Assembly: GCA_023212695.1 (NCBI GenBank)
Contig: JALCCG010000128.1
Coordinates: 1-24,444 of the forward strand
Length of the DNA: 24,444 nucleotides
From: Sporisorium sorghi
Lineage: Eukaryota > Basidiomycota > Ustilaginomycetes > Ustilaginales > Ustilaginaceae
Reading direction: 5' to 3'
Below, in pieces: positions 1-9,872 of this stretch (the first letter of the stretch is position 1; every line of letters starts with the position of its first letter). The notes beneath the pieces were generated by a model, which was given only the letters and a program-made list of their open reading frames with translations, did no database searches and was not told where the DNA came from. Made by a program: the position numbers and the translations under genes.

Positions 1-48
1 ACGGTGACTCGCTCTCCTTTCCTCTTTTTCTCCTTTTTTGCCCCTCTT

Positions 49-94
<46 letters not shown>

Positions 95-579
95 CTTTTT
101 TTTCAGGGTCCAAAAAAAGTGAGCTCCGCGCCATTTCGCTTGCATCGGGCTCGCTCTCTCACGGTCAGAGTTGGCTTGTGATTGCTACACTCGTGTGCGG
201 CTCTTCCGATGCTTATGATAGCACTGACCACATGATCTGCTCACAGAACGATGCGAGACTAAGGAAGAGATCCGAGCCACTGTCTGAAGCAAACAAAGAG
301 GTCGAGGCAGCCTACCCAAGGTCCCAAGCAGAAACGCAAAGACAACTGTGGCTCAAGCGTGAAAAATATTCGGAAGTCGGCGAAGCTGCACGGATTCCCG
401 AAATGGACACTGCATCCGCTGAATCGAGCTTTGTCTTGACCTTCTACCAACACTCCTTCCCTGTACCGCTCTGTGACATCTCCCGCCACTACCAACGTCG
501 CTGCTCATAGTCAAACAACAGACGCACCCGTATTCAACGATCAACTCGAAACTAACTTGCCACCTGCCCTATCGCAAAC
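1..579. other. Gene-free left edge with 44-nt poly(T) tract
   Basis: An uninterrupted run of 44 T occupies 51-94, followed by one C and eight more T, then CAG at 104-106. The open frame running through it begins with poly-phenylalanine and has no recognisable domain, so I do not call it a gene. The T-rich run ending in CAG resembles a 3' splice site, but no coding exon could be recognised after it. The rest, up to the SAP30-like start codon, is presumably the promoter and leader of that gene. Confidence 0.6.
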
Positions 580-1219
580 ATGGTCGACGACTCCAAATCC
601 AAGGACAAGAGCAAGGCCAACGATGACTTTGAACGAGGTATGTCGAGCGACTTGCACACTTGTAGATCCCCTAGGCTCTGTCTGACTGAGAACAACTCAT
701 CCCTTCCCCTTACCCACAACAGAACCCGTGGTCGACTTCAACGCGCTCCCATCCGAAGTGGTCCAGTCCTACATCTCCTTCTACGACCTAGCCCAATCGT
801 ATCCACCAGTCGACTCGTCACAGCAGGACGGCGGATCATCTTCCAACGGCCGCAAACGCAAAGGCCGTGCCGCATCTCCCCTTACCACCACGTCGAGTCG
901 AAAGCGCAATGCAGCCGAGAACAGCGCCCTCGAGACCGCAGCAGCCCTGGGCGCCAACCCAGCCAAAACGAACGAAGACGAGATCGCCTGCCCTCCGCAT
1001 TTTTTCGATGCCGATGCGGCCACGAACTACCTCAGTCAAGTCGCGACACAGCACTTTGCATCGCAACCAGCGCCAAAGGAGGGTGAAGTTGTGGTCGGAT
1101 TCCTGTACAAGTGCCGTGCAAAGGGCGAGCTCAACCGGCCCTTGGCGCACTACAGGCTGACTGACACGGCGGCAGACAAGGCTCAGGCTCCAGAAGCGCT
1201 TGCACAGCGCAGCAGGTAG
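580..1219 (+). CDS. SAP30-like Sin3-binding protein (histone deacetylase complex), two exons
   Basis: Exon 1 is 580-637 and exon 2 is 723-1219; the 85-nt intron 638-722 starts GTATGT, contains a CTGAC branch-like site and ends CAACAG. The spliced product is 184 residues. The segment VVDFNALPSEVVQSYISFYD (residues 22-41) and the later block LSQVATQHF...EVVVGFLYKCR (about 123-151) resemble the two halves of the SAP30 Sin3-interaction domain, in which a short helix is followed by a helix and an I/LY-type strand. Between them lies a Ser/Ala-rich insert (about 50-110) with basic clusters GRKRKGR and SRKRN that could be nuclear localisation signals. SAP30 proteins bridge Sin3 to the Rpd3-type histone deacetylase and act in the nucleus to repress transcription. 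The next gene on the same strand is also a chromatin protein. The family call rests on eye alignment, so it is moderate; the exon structure is better supported because both exons join in frame. Confidence 0.55.
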
Positions 1220-2005
1220 TATTGTCGAGTCGTGCGGGCAGTGCCAGGCCCATGCTAATCTGTTGGCCCATCATACCCCGCTGCCGCCGAGTCTTCGTTC
1301 CGCTCTGTTTAGCTACTGTCTCCTTACGCCTCAATGTACTCTGTAGTCTCCTTTCTTGAACAACGATTGCAAGCAAGCCTGCAAGCGCTTTTTGAGTCCA
1401 GCTCAGCATCAACAGCTTGAGCAAGCACATTGCCGTTGCAGCTTAGAAGCACCGATTGAGATGACCGAGCCTGCAAAAGAAATCGGGCTGCACGAACGCT
1501 CAATTTGAATCCGATCCGTCGTTCGCATCGCGTCTTGTTTGCCCTCGCGTTTTGCCTTTGTCTGTTTGTTGTTTCGCCCGATTCGAGGTCGAGTTGAGCC
1601 GCTGCGCCCACAGCGAAGCGAGAGGAAAAACGAAATCGGGCAAGCGCCCACTTGTTGGAATTCCTCTTTTTCCGTTTCCGCTTTCTCGTCAAACAAAGGT
1701 CGACGACGCACGAGACCCGCTTCCCTTGCTTGCTTCCTTTCCTTCTTCCTTCTCTCCACCTCGGTCATCTCGCCCTTTCTTTCCCTCTTTCCTTGGTTTG
1801 TCAGCTTGACATCGACGCTTGCGCCCTAATCGGCATCCCTATTGCGGACAGAATTGCGACTCTCGGCTCGCTTCCACCTCGTCCAGCTCGAGATCAACAA
1901 GGTCGGCAGCTTTTCTTAGCATTCGTCCATCTTACAGTCAAGTGACGGCCTAGCTCGAAACGGCAGACAAAGACAGACGCTACGCCTGCTGTTACTTCGC
2001 CCGAC
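1220..2005. promoter_or_regulatory. Intergenic region and C/T-rich leader upstream of the DDT/PHD gene
   Basis: No coding potential is visible. About 1726-1805 is strongly pyrimidine-rich on the plus strand (repeated CTTCC and CTTTC), typical of fungal core promoters and leaders. It probably holds the terminator of the SAP30-like gene and the promoter of the gene starting at 2006. No TATA box was recognised. Confidence 0.5.
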
Positions 2006-5000
2006 ATGCCCGCACGTCGCTCCATAGGCGCGGTTGCCGGCCCATCGGCGGTGCCAGCAGCGCCACCCGTCGTCGAGCTGCATCCCATCACAAAGCGTCT
2101 TCGCAAAATGTGGAAGTTTGCCGCCGTTTGCCAGTTCCTCTTCGTATTCGACGAAGCCTTCGGCATGAGTGGCTTCGAGACAGAAACCCTCGAGGCCGAC
2201 TTTGAGAACAGCGAGTCCAACGTCGTCCCCGACCTCATCAAGCGCTTGCTCTACACCTTGACCCTCGATCGCACCATCGACTTTGACAACTGGCAGCACC
2301 ACCTCCGCGTCCAGTACGACCTGCGCGACGTCGATGCCATCAGCCGCTTCGGCACCGCTGAGCAACCGATTGCGTGGGCGCAGCTCTCGCTCGACGACAA
2401 GATCGCCACCCTCCACGACCTGTGCGAGTGGCAGCTCATGGACCCAGAGCGCTTCCGCAAACTCGTCAAGTCCGAGGAGGACATCACCACCTGGAGGGTC
2501 TCGCCCATCGGCTGGGATGCTCACGACAACGCCTACTGGCTCTTTGACGATAATCGCATTTGGATTCAGCGTCCTCAGCCACAACCAAAGCCACAAGTCA
2601 AACCGCGCGCACCGCCTAAGAAGGGTTCAAAGCGCGCCAGAATGGAAGCTGCCGCCGCAAGACGCGCCGCCGCTGCAGCCACCGCCAAGTCATCGCCAGC
2701 ATCTAGGTCCGGTGGCAACAAGCGAAGTCGTCCCTCGGATGCGACACCAACCTCGACACCCTCCAAGCGCACACGCTCGTCATTGGCCGACTCGGCCGCG
2801 TCCACGCCCTCCAGACCACCTCCTAGACGCGGCACACGCACCTCTGCCCGCTTCGCTCCTCTGGAGGATGAGGCCTCCAATACACCCTCCAACGGGCGTG
2901 CCTCGCGCTCAGCAGCTGCGTCGTCCTACTCGTCCGACTCGGAGCTCAGCGAACCGCCCGAGACACTCGACGATGATGAAGGCGACAAGGAGGTCGCCAA
3001 TGCGAACGGCGTAGACGACGACGTCAAGATGGAAGATGCAGATGCTGCAGGGGTTGACAATGCCAAAGAAGACGAGGCAGGAGCGGACGAGAGCAAGGTC
3101 CAACAGGACGACGAAGAAGACGAAAAGGCAGACGTCAACTCACCTCAACCAGAAGACGAATGGGTCGAATTTGAAGCCATCGTCGTCACGCGCCAAGAAT
3201 GGCTCGACTTTGCCAAGCGCTTCGCCAAATCCAAGGATCCCAACGAAAAGAACCTGCACCAGTTCATCAACAACGAGATCCTCGACCAAGTGCTCGCTGC
3301 TCTCGACGAGATCGACCGCCAGCGCGCCATGGAGCTCGCCCTCGCCAACCGCAAGCGCTCCAGCCGAATCGCGCTCAAAGAGTCGGAGCGTGAAGAGCGC
3401 GAACGCGACCGCGAGGCCCGCGCCAGGATGGAGGAAAAGATGGCGCTTATCCGCAAAGAAGAGGAGCAGAAGCGCCAAAAGGAAGAGGAGGAACACGAAG
3501 CTCAGAAATCCAGGGAAACTCGACTCCGCGAGCGAGAAGAGCGTCTGCGCGCACGCGAGCTCGAGATCGAAACAAAAGCCATCCGCGAAGAAGAGGAGCG
3601 CGAGCGAAAGGAAAAGGAGCGCGAGGAACGCATTCGAAGGCGCGAAGAGATCATCGCCAACGGAGGCATTCCGCCACCATCCAAGGACTCGACGCCCGTC
3701 CCCCAAGACGCATCAATCACCGCCAACGGCGCTGTGGCTGAAGAAGAGGAGGAAGAATGGGAGCTCAACTGCGAAGTATGCGGCAAAGCGGCCATCAGCC
3801 CCCCGGACGAGGACAACGAGATCGTCTGCTGCGAACAGTGCGGCGTATGGCAACACATCAAATGCTGGGACGCCTTTGACAAGCAGATCCTCAGCCTCAA
3901 GAAGAAGCGAGACTGGGAGTCGGAGGACTTTTTCTGCTCCAAGTGTCGTCCACCCGCGGCCGGCACTCCGGTACCGCACCCGGGCATCCTCTCGCGTCGC
4001 GACAAGTCGAGTCCGCTCGGCAAGAAACGCTCCAGCAACGGCTCCGAGTCTCCTTCGCGCTCGGCTGCTGCTGGAGCGAATGGCAGCGCAGACTCGCCGC
4101 GGCAAAGCATCAAGCTCGTATCCTCCAAAGAAGCCGAAGCGCCAAAGTCGACAATCGAGACGAGTCAGCGCGATGCATCGACTGACGCTGCTGGCCACGG
4201 GCTTGTCAAGCCACCCACGATTCCTTCGCAGACACTGCGACCTTCGACGGCTGGAGCACTGCCTGCAGAGACCGGTACCTTGACCTCGTCAGGTGCAGCG
4301 ACCAGGCCTGTCCCCGCTGTGGCTGGAATGGGCCAGCTTCCACCACCCTCGAGCCACGCTGTGCCGAACGGAAGCAACGCTGCATCGCCCAATGTCGGTC
4401 GACCCTTGCTTCCGTCTCCCAACGTCGGCGTCCCTGCTGTTGCCGGCGACGCTACGACACTGAACAAGGCCACGAACGGCAGCGCGAGTGCAAGTGCAAA
4501 TGCAAATGCGCCGTCGCAGAGCGGAGCAGCGCTAGGCATGGGCCGACCCACGCAGACGCCGCAGTTCTCGGCCATCGGTTCGCCCCGCTCGCCCTCTTCC
4601 GCTGGAGCCATTTCCAGCCCCGGCACAGCACCGCACGGCAATGGCGCCCCAACCTCCCTATCACCACGCTCACCCTCGTACGGCGCTACGCTAGCAAGCC
4701 CCGGCTACCGACGCCCCTCACAGCCGTCCGGCTCATTCCCGATGCGTCACACGCCCGCCAAGTCGCCCTTATCGAGACCCTACGTGCCTCCATCGCAGAA
4801 CGGCGATCCACCCGCCAACGGCTTCAGCCTGCCGCCTCCACGCGCCGCGAGCCCGTCGGCGGACCGCGGCACCACCGGCCACTTTGCCAGCCTGGGCGCG
4901 TCGGCGCAGACGCTGCATCCGGCGTCGGCGGCCGCGCCTGAGGTCGCTGCGGCTCCGGGTGCGCCGCCTGTGACGTCGCTGGGCAATCTGTTTGGTAATG

Positions 5001-5398
5001 TGTTTGCGCCGGCGTCGTCGGGCGCGGCTGTGGGTGGTGCTGCGGCGGTCGCGTTGCCTAGCGATGCGGCAGCGGCAGCAGCGGTGCCTCCGCCAGGGAC
5101 GCTGTTGGGCTCCGCGTCGCGCGTGCAGGCTCCTTCTGCCAGCGTCGCAAGTGGAGGCGGTGTCAAAACCAGCATCGACAATGCAGGCGCCGCAAACAGC
5201 AGTGCCACCGTTGAAGACGAGACGAAGAAGCCGCACACGGCAGCTGCCAATGCCATGCGCACGCTGGAGCTCGGCCTGCCCTCGTCGCCCGTCGCTGCAG
5301 CTACGGACAAGTCCGAGCACAAGCAGCAGCCTGAGGGAGGCCCGGCCGCTGAAGTCAAAGTTATCGAGCTGCCGCCGACGCACATTCAGAGTCCTTAG
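2006..5398 (+). CDS. RSF1/CECR2-like chromatin protein with DDT, WHIM and PHD domains
   Basis: The frame is one uninterrupted exon of 1130 residues; the first ATG is preceded by CGCCCGAC. Residues about 34-95 match a DDT-type helical region (MWKFAAVCQFLFVFDEAFG). Residues about 125-190 match a WHIM region, with DKIATLHDLCEWQL and the WRVSPIGWDAHDNAYWLFDD block, which is close to the RSF1 pattern of a PIGxDxxxxxYW core. Residues 445-555 are a long charged Arg/Glu coiled coil. Residues 589-650 form a PHD finger with the pairs CEVC, CCEQC, HIKC and CSKC, i.e. C4-H-C3 spacing. The remaining 480 residues are Ser/Pro/Ala-rich and probably disordered, including a GSASASANANA repeat. By family, DDT/WHIM proteins bind an ISWI-type ATPase and linker DNA, and PHD fingers read histone H3 tails, so a nuclear accessory subunit of a remodelling or deacetylase complex is likely. 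There is no ATPase domain here. An acidic stretch around 310-370 precedes the coiled coil. The domain calls are firm; the orthology is less so. Confidence 0.85.
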   Translation: MPARRSIGAVAGPSAVPAAPPVVELHPITKRLRKMWKFAAVCQFLFVFDEAFGMSGFETETLEADFENSESNVVPDLIKRLLYTLTLDRTIDFDNWQHHLRVQYDLRDVDAISRFGTAEQPIAWAQLSLDDKIATLHDLCEWQLMDPERFRKLVKSEEDITTWRVSPIGWDAHDNAYWLFDDNRIWIQRPQPQPKPQVKPRAPPKKGSKRARMEAAAARRAAAAATAKSSPASRSGGNKRSRPSDATPTSTPSKRTRSSLADSAASTPSRPPPRRGTRTSARFAPLEDEASNTPSNGRASRSAAASSYSSDSELSEPPETLDDDEGDKEVANANGVDDDVKMEDADAAGVDNAKEDEAGADESKVQQDDEEDEKADVNSPQPEDEWVEFEAIVVTRQEWLDFAKRFAKSKDPNEKNLHQFINNEILDQVLAALDEIDRQRAMELALANRKRSSRIALKESEREERERDREARARMEEKMALIRKEEEQKRQKEEEEHEAQKSRETRLREREERLRARELEIETKAIREEEERERKEKEREERIRRREEIIANGGIPPPSKDSTPVPQDASITANGAVAEEEEEEWELNCEVCGKAAISPPDEDNEIVCCEQCGVWQHIKCWDAFDKQILSLKKKRDWESEDFFCSKCRPPAAGTPVPHPGILSRRDKSSPLGKKRSSNGSESPSRSAAAGANGSADSPRQSIKLVSSKEAEAPKSTIETSQRDASTDAAGHGLVKPPTIPSQTLRPSTAGALPAETGTLTSSGAATRPVPAVAGMGQLPPPSSHAVPNGSNAASPNVGRPLLPSPNVGVPAVAGDATTLNKATNGSASASANANAPSQSGAALGMGRPTQTPQFSAIGSPRSPSSAGAISSPGTAPHGNGAPTSLSPRSPSYGATLASPGYRRPSQPSGSFPMRHTPAKSPLSRPYVPPSQNGDPPANGFSLPPPRAASPSADRGTTGHFASLGASAQTLHPASAAAPEVAAAPGAPPVTSLGNLFGNVFAPASSGAAVGGAAAVALPSDAAAAAAVPPPGTLLGSASRVQAPSASVASGGGVKTSIDNAGAANSSATVEDETKKPHTAAANAMRTLELGLPSSPVAAATDKSEHKQQPEGGPAAEVKVIELPPTHIQSP

Positions 5399-6984
5399 TC
5401 TTGTGTATCGTTGAGGTGGACGTGCGCGCAATTGGAAAGCTTGTTTTTATTCGTATCGCCTGTGCTGTTGTGTGTCGCCTCGATGGTGTGTTGTGGCAGC
5501 GCGCATTTGTTGGCGAACGCAAAAAAACTCGCAGAGGAGAGTGTGCTGCTGCTGTTGGGGCTGAGTGCGTGTGTATATGACTGTGCGTCACTGGCGAAAG
5601 CTGTCGCTGTCGATCGTACTCCTCGCCTTTGAGATCGGACCGAGGTCTGAGCAAAACGATGGCCGCGTTCCCAACCGGCACATCTCGGCAACATCCGGCA
5701 TCTTGAAGCTTCCATCGCACCACAAAGCGTTGTTGGGGTCCCCTTTGTGGTATTCTCAAACGCCGACTCCAACCTTTTGGTTGCTGAGCTTCTTTCCTGA
5801 GCTTCTTCGGGTGCGGACCCCAAAATGGTGACTTTGTGAGAATGGGAGGTGGTAGAACGACGTTGCCGGTGGCAGGTTGGTTGGGCGAGACGGTAAAGTT
5901 TCAGCGAGCTTCAAGAGAGAACGATTGAGTGGTTGGTGGTGGTCGTGTCGAGACAAGACTTGCCGCTGCGAGGGTCGCCTTTTTTTTCTTTACCCCACCT
6001 TGCGCGGGGTGTCTCCTCCCAAAGCTTGACTCAAGTGGAGAGCTGGTTTCCTCGTCGAAGGCCAACCCCATCCCGATGAAGCACCGTCACCAGCGGCAGC
6101 CATCCGCCATCGTCGTGTGTGTCGGGATGCGGAAACGAATATTCCTCGAATGACCATCGATGAAGCGGCCGCTACCGTCTTGCGATGGTTCGCCTGCATT
6201 TCTCGGCCGTTCGACACGCAAAGAAGCTCTCCAGCCGTGTGCACGCTGCACAGGACAATAGTGTACACCAGAGCATCGTTTGGCGACCTTTCCCTCTCGA
6301 TGAAGGTTCTGATGGCGTGGCGTTGCGTAGACTTTGCAAGCACAAAGGGAAAAAGCGAGCCCGTCGTTGCCGCTGGTGATGAGAAGGTTTAGCTCGTGCG
6401 CGTCTGTGCGTGCCTCGAGCCTCAACCCTGTTCCAAGTCATAAGGACGAGGCCACGCAACTTTCGACGCATCGAGCTTGCAACATCCAAAAATGAACTCG
6501 AGCTTGAGTCTGAACAAACAAGAAGAGAAAGCGACGATCGTCTCCCTCTTTCGGACACCTGAGCTTGGTTTGTGGCACAGGTCTCGAGTCTGATTCGGCG
6601 ATAAGAGCCCCATCGTTCGCTTGGCGGGAACGAGCCGGCTGCTCAGCCGTGACGGCGAGAAGAGGCTTGACGGTCGGCAATCCATATCGGAGTGACTTGA
6701 CGGTTCGCGATCGCAGCTGCCTAGATACGGCTCAGTCAGCTTTTCTCTTCGAGGCTTCCGAGTCTCGAACTTGTTGAAGGATTTGTTCTTGATGCTCTGC
6801 AAAGCCACGACGCTCGCTTTCGGATGGTCAGCCGATGTGCCTCTCGCCCAGAGCCAGGCCAGCCAGCCGAGACGACCCAGAGCTCAGTCATCCCTCGCTA
6901 ATCTGGCCCTTCTATCGCCAAATGTTGCGCAGTGTGAGACCCGGAAAGGTTTTTGTGCTGAGTGGCTATCGGAGACCCGAAGCG

Positions 6985-7010
6985 TTGGTTGGTTGGTTGG
7001 TTGGTTGGTT
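6985..7010. repeat. (TTGG)6.5 tetranucleotide microsatellite
   Basis: A perfect tandem of TTGG units covers 26 bp in the gene-free interval. It is not in a recognisable gene. Confidence 0.9.
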
Positions 7011-7203
7011 GCTCTCGAGTTTCGCACGGGTTCCGGGCCTCGACCTTTGCGGCTCTTTGGCGTCTCGCGCGCTAAAGCGATGCAACTGTCTCTTTGTGGT
7101 CTGCACTGAAGGGAGCAAAGGGGACCGAGAAAGTCGAGCTTCGAATTCGGGTTGAGCAGCCGAGGTGCAACGGCGTGCAGCGCTGCCAAATTTTCGTGTG
7201 ACA

Positions 7204-7217
7204 AGAGAGAGAGAGAG

Positions 7218-7247
<30 letters not shown>
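7204..7247. repeat. (AG)7 followed by A30 tract
   Basis: AG dinucleotides at 7204-7217 run directly into 30 uninterrupted A residues at 7218-7247. This is an intergenic poly(dA:dT) tract; the length in a given assembly may be unreliable. Confidence 0.9.
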
Positions 7248-7251
<4 letters not shown>

Positions 7252-8303
7252 GATGGGAGACGATGCAACGAGGGTGCAGAAATCTTCGCTGTGGGTCTCG
7301 TGCCCCCTTTTTCCTCGCATGATGGGAACACGGTCAGATCTTCTCCTCTCGCGTGCAGGCAAACAGCAAGTGTGGGCAATATGCAGGGCGAGGGCTGTAG
7401 GCGGGCGAGCCGACTGTGATTTGCGAATCCCGAACGTGCGTCTTCATGCAGATGAAAGAGAGACAAGAAGGGTGAAAGACCAGAGCAGTGCAGCTCTCGA
7501 GCGAAAATGAAGCGGTGAATTTATTTTATTTTTTCTTCTTTTTGCTTGGACGATCGAATGTCGAAGGTGCGGTCCTCGACGCTCGTGTTGTCGGAGCGTG
7601 TGAACAGCGTTATCGCGAAAGAAGGCGTTCACATGTCGCAACTGGCTGCTGCCTGCTGCGGCAGCGGCGGCCCAACTTTCCAGCATCGCAATCGGTGCGT
7701 GTGCGTGTGAACGCAAAGTCAAAGTTTCAGGCAACAAGGCGCACGCTCATGGCTTGCTTCCAGGCTTTTCAGGCTGGCTACGAGGCAACGGCACTGTCTA
7801 CTTCCGCTTCATCTTCGGTCAATTCAAAGGGATGGCTCGCAATGCAGTTCGTGTGTAAAATCTGGCTCTGTCGCAGACACTGAGAAGCAACAACAGCAGC
7901 AGCAGCTCTTTTTCCTCTCTCTGCCCTCGTCAACGAGTGCAGCCGACAGAGCCTTTTTCGAGGAAGATTGATGTTTGCGTTCAAAGTCAGGTCATGAAGA
8001 AGAAAGAGCGAGCCTATTTGCTGCTCAGGATGAGCGATCCGGAACCAATCCAGACGAAATGAGGAGAGGCAGCCTTGCTTCTTCTTGAGCTTGACAAGCC
8101 AATCTTACGCTGGCTGCCCGGATCTCTTTCCGCTGCCATTGAGAAGCAACACGCACACGCAAGCCGGTCAAACCTTGTTTTTCTTGCATCGTCACATTCC
8201 GATTCGAGCTCGCACGGTCTGTCCACATGAAGAAAGCTGTTTCCCGTGTGATCACAAAGAAGATGACCGACAACACCGAAGACGAACGACCGAAAGCCAG
8301 AAG

Positions 8304-8337
<34 letters not shown>
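8304..8337. repeat. A34 homopolymer tract
   Basis: There are 34 uninterrupted A residues in the gene-free interval. Tracts of this kind exclude nucleosomes in fungi; no poly(A)-tailed element or target-site duplication was recognised beside it. Confidence 0.9.
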
Positions 8338-8339
<2 letters not shown>

Positions 8340-8664
8340 CGAGAAGCGGCGCCGGTCAAGCGATAACCGAGGCTACAGCAACAGCCCCACAATCAGAAGC
8401 CCAGACGAACGGATCGATCGTGGGAAAGAAGATGAAGCAGGGGCTTGTTCGGGCTGCTGCCGTCCCTCTTCATTTCTTCCTCGTCGTCGTCGTCGTTGCC
8501 GTCTTGCGCCATTCCAAAAAAATCAAAGTTGAGGAGAAGAGTTTGTTCACACGAGTCAATTCGAAATCGACCTTGTTTCGTACGCACGCCAGCCAAAAAC
8601 GAAGAGGACACACACACAACTCAAAAGCAAGATCAGCGTCAGCGTCAGACCATGGCAAGCTTTG

Positions 8665-8691
<27 letters not shown>
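8665..8691. repeat. T11-G-T15 tract
   Basis: Two T runs are separated by one G. It lies in the gene-free interval on the plus strand, opposite in polarity to the A tracts at 7218 and 8304. Confidence 0.9.
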
Positions 8692-8695
<4 letters not shown>

Positions 8696-9134
8696 AAGCT
8701 TAAACGAAGAGGAAAGAGTGGTAAGGCACATGACAGCTGCAAGTGGCACAGAAGCGAAGGAAGACTGCAGCAGCAGCGACAGCGGCAGCTCGAACGGGCA
8801 GGAAGAAAAAAGCACCGTCGGGAAGCGGGAGGAAGCAGACCGAAAGAAGGCTCTTCGTCATCTTCGCCTCTCGCCTTTGCCGAGCTGCAAGCAAGATCGG
8901 CCCGACTTATCCTCACACTTGTCTTGTCAGGAGAGGATGGTGAGGGTCGAAGAAAAAAATCGACAAGGCCCCACCAAACAATTCGCCGCTGGTGCGAGCT
9001 TCGCGTCATGCGTGTGTGGGACCTTCTCCCTCCGTCTCTGCCCCTCTGTTGCCTTCGCCTCCCTCTATCGCCCACCTTTTGCCGTGTTCCTCTTCGGATG
9101 TGCCCTCCATCCGGAGGGAGCGCTTTCATATCAT

Positions 9135-9150
9135 CACACACACACACACA
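9135..9150. repeat. CA dinucleotide repeat
   Basis: A CA repeat flows into CTCACTCACACTCACG, forming a C/A/T-rich stretch that resembles the leaders of other genes in this window. Confidence 0.8.
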
Positions 9151-9484
9151 CTCACTCACACTCACGCTGGCAAACGCATCTCTGCTGCTGGCACCCCATG
9201 TGGCTGTGACTGTGGCTCCTCTTGCTTATTTTTTTTGTTTTGTTCCTTGACTCGGCGTCTTTCCACTCACTCGCTCGCTCACCTCATATTCCGCTATCTC
9301 GAGCGCCCTCCCCCTTTTTTTTCTCGGCTTATAGTTTCAGTAAGTGTTTAGCTGCGGCTGCGGCTGTTGGCCGCTTCATTTCAACCTTGCCATGTGCACA
9401 TTTTCGGTGCGTTGCGTTCCGGTAACCTGACGCTGCTGCGAGAACAAGAAGGTGCGTGCGTGAGTGCGTGACTGCAGATTTGCG

Positions 9485-9606
9485 TGTGACTGGCCGACTA
9501 GCTGGCAACGCGGAGTGTGATAAAGCAGCAGCACGGTGATTCGGACTGTGATTGTGTGACTATTTGACTGTGACTGGGGCCGTAACCTTGTGATGATGAT
9601 GTGTGA
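9485..9606 (+). promoter_or_regulatory. Cluster of seven TGTGA words
   Basis: TGTGA starts at 9485, 9516, 9547, 9555, 9569, 9589 and 9602, mostly followed by CT or TT, giving repeated TGTGACT/TGTGATT. Seven copies of a 5-mer in 122 bp is far more than chance would give (about one in 1024 positions per strand). It lies 270-390 bp upstream of the TATA box of the following gene. It may be a multi-site transcription factor target or simply a degenerate repeat; the factor is unknown. Confidence 0.4.
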
Positions 9607-9830
9607 TTGACGATAGCAAGGCAACCTTCAGCGCCACTTTCTTCCTCTTCCAGTTGATTTTTTATTTTTTTTTCTCTAATCTTCTCAGCGAAGAAGAAAT
9701 TTTCGCACCGTCTTCTTCGGGACATCACATTCTCGACAGTGTCAGTGGGGCCAGGCAGGAAAGGGCGGTGAAGGGCAAAGCCGGAAGAAAGTCGAGCTGT
9801 GCTGAGTCGTCGAACTGAGTTGCCGCCAAC

Positions 9831-9848
9831 TGCTGCTGCTGCTGCTGC
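9831..9848. repeat. (TGC)6 trinucleotide repeat
   Basis: Six TGC units sit about 25 bp upstream of the TATA box of the unknown 363-residue gene. Confidence 0.85.
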
Positions 9849-9872
9849 AAGTTCGGACCAGCGTTCGGCAAA

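Larger units (their letters stand above)
5399..9870. other. About 4.5 kb gene-free interval rich in homopolymers and simple repeats
   Basis: I could not support a gene here on either strand. The longest open frames, such as those over 8420-9250 (+) and 8470-9165 (-), are low-complexity and translate poly(A), poly(T), CA and TCG repeats. Visible elements are A30 at 7218-7247 preceded by (AG)7, A34 at 8304-8337, T11-G-T15 at 8665-8691, a TTGG tandem repeat at 6985-7010, a TCG repeat at 8481-8496, a CA repeat at 9135-9150, and a cluster of TGTGA words at 9485-9606. The left end must contain the 3' end of the DDT/PHD gene. The right part probably belongs to the regulatory region of the gene starting at 10298. 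A non-coding RNA cannot be excluded. Confidence 0.6.

Noticed and set aside
95..106. Polypyrimidine tract plus CAG resembling a 3' splice site
   Set aside because: No coding exon with recognisable content follows it, and any T tract followed by CAG would look the same.
4..510. 168-residue open frame at the left edge
   Set aside because: It starts with poly-phenylalanine from the T44 tract, has no domain and lies in typical intergenic sequence.
1916..2596. 226-residue minus-strand frame over the start of the DDT/PHD gene
   Set aside because: It is antisense to the well-supported DDT/WHIM coding region and is explained by its codon bias.
3036..4283. 415-residue plus-strand frame inside the DDT/PHD gene
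   Set aside because: It is an out-of-frame shadow of a gene with clear domains; its product is Arg/Ser-rich without any recognisable fold.
8420..9250. 276-residue plus-strand and 231-residue minus-strand frames over the repeat-rich interval
   Set aside because: Both translate simple repeats and homopolymers, and neither shows a domain or convincing start.
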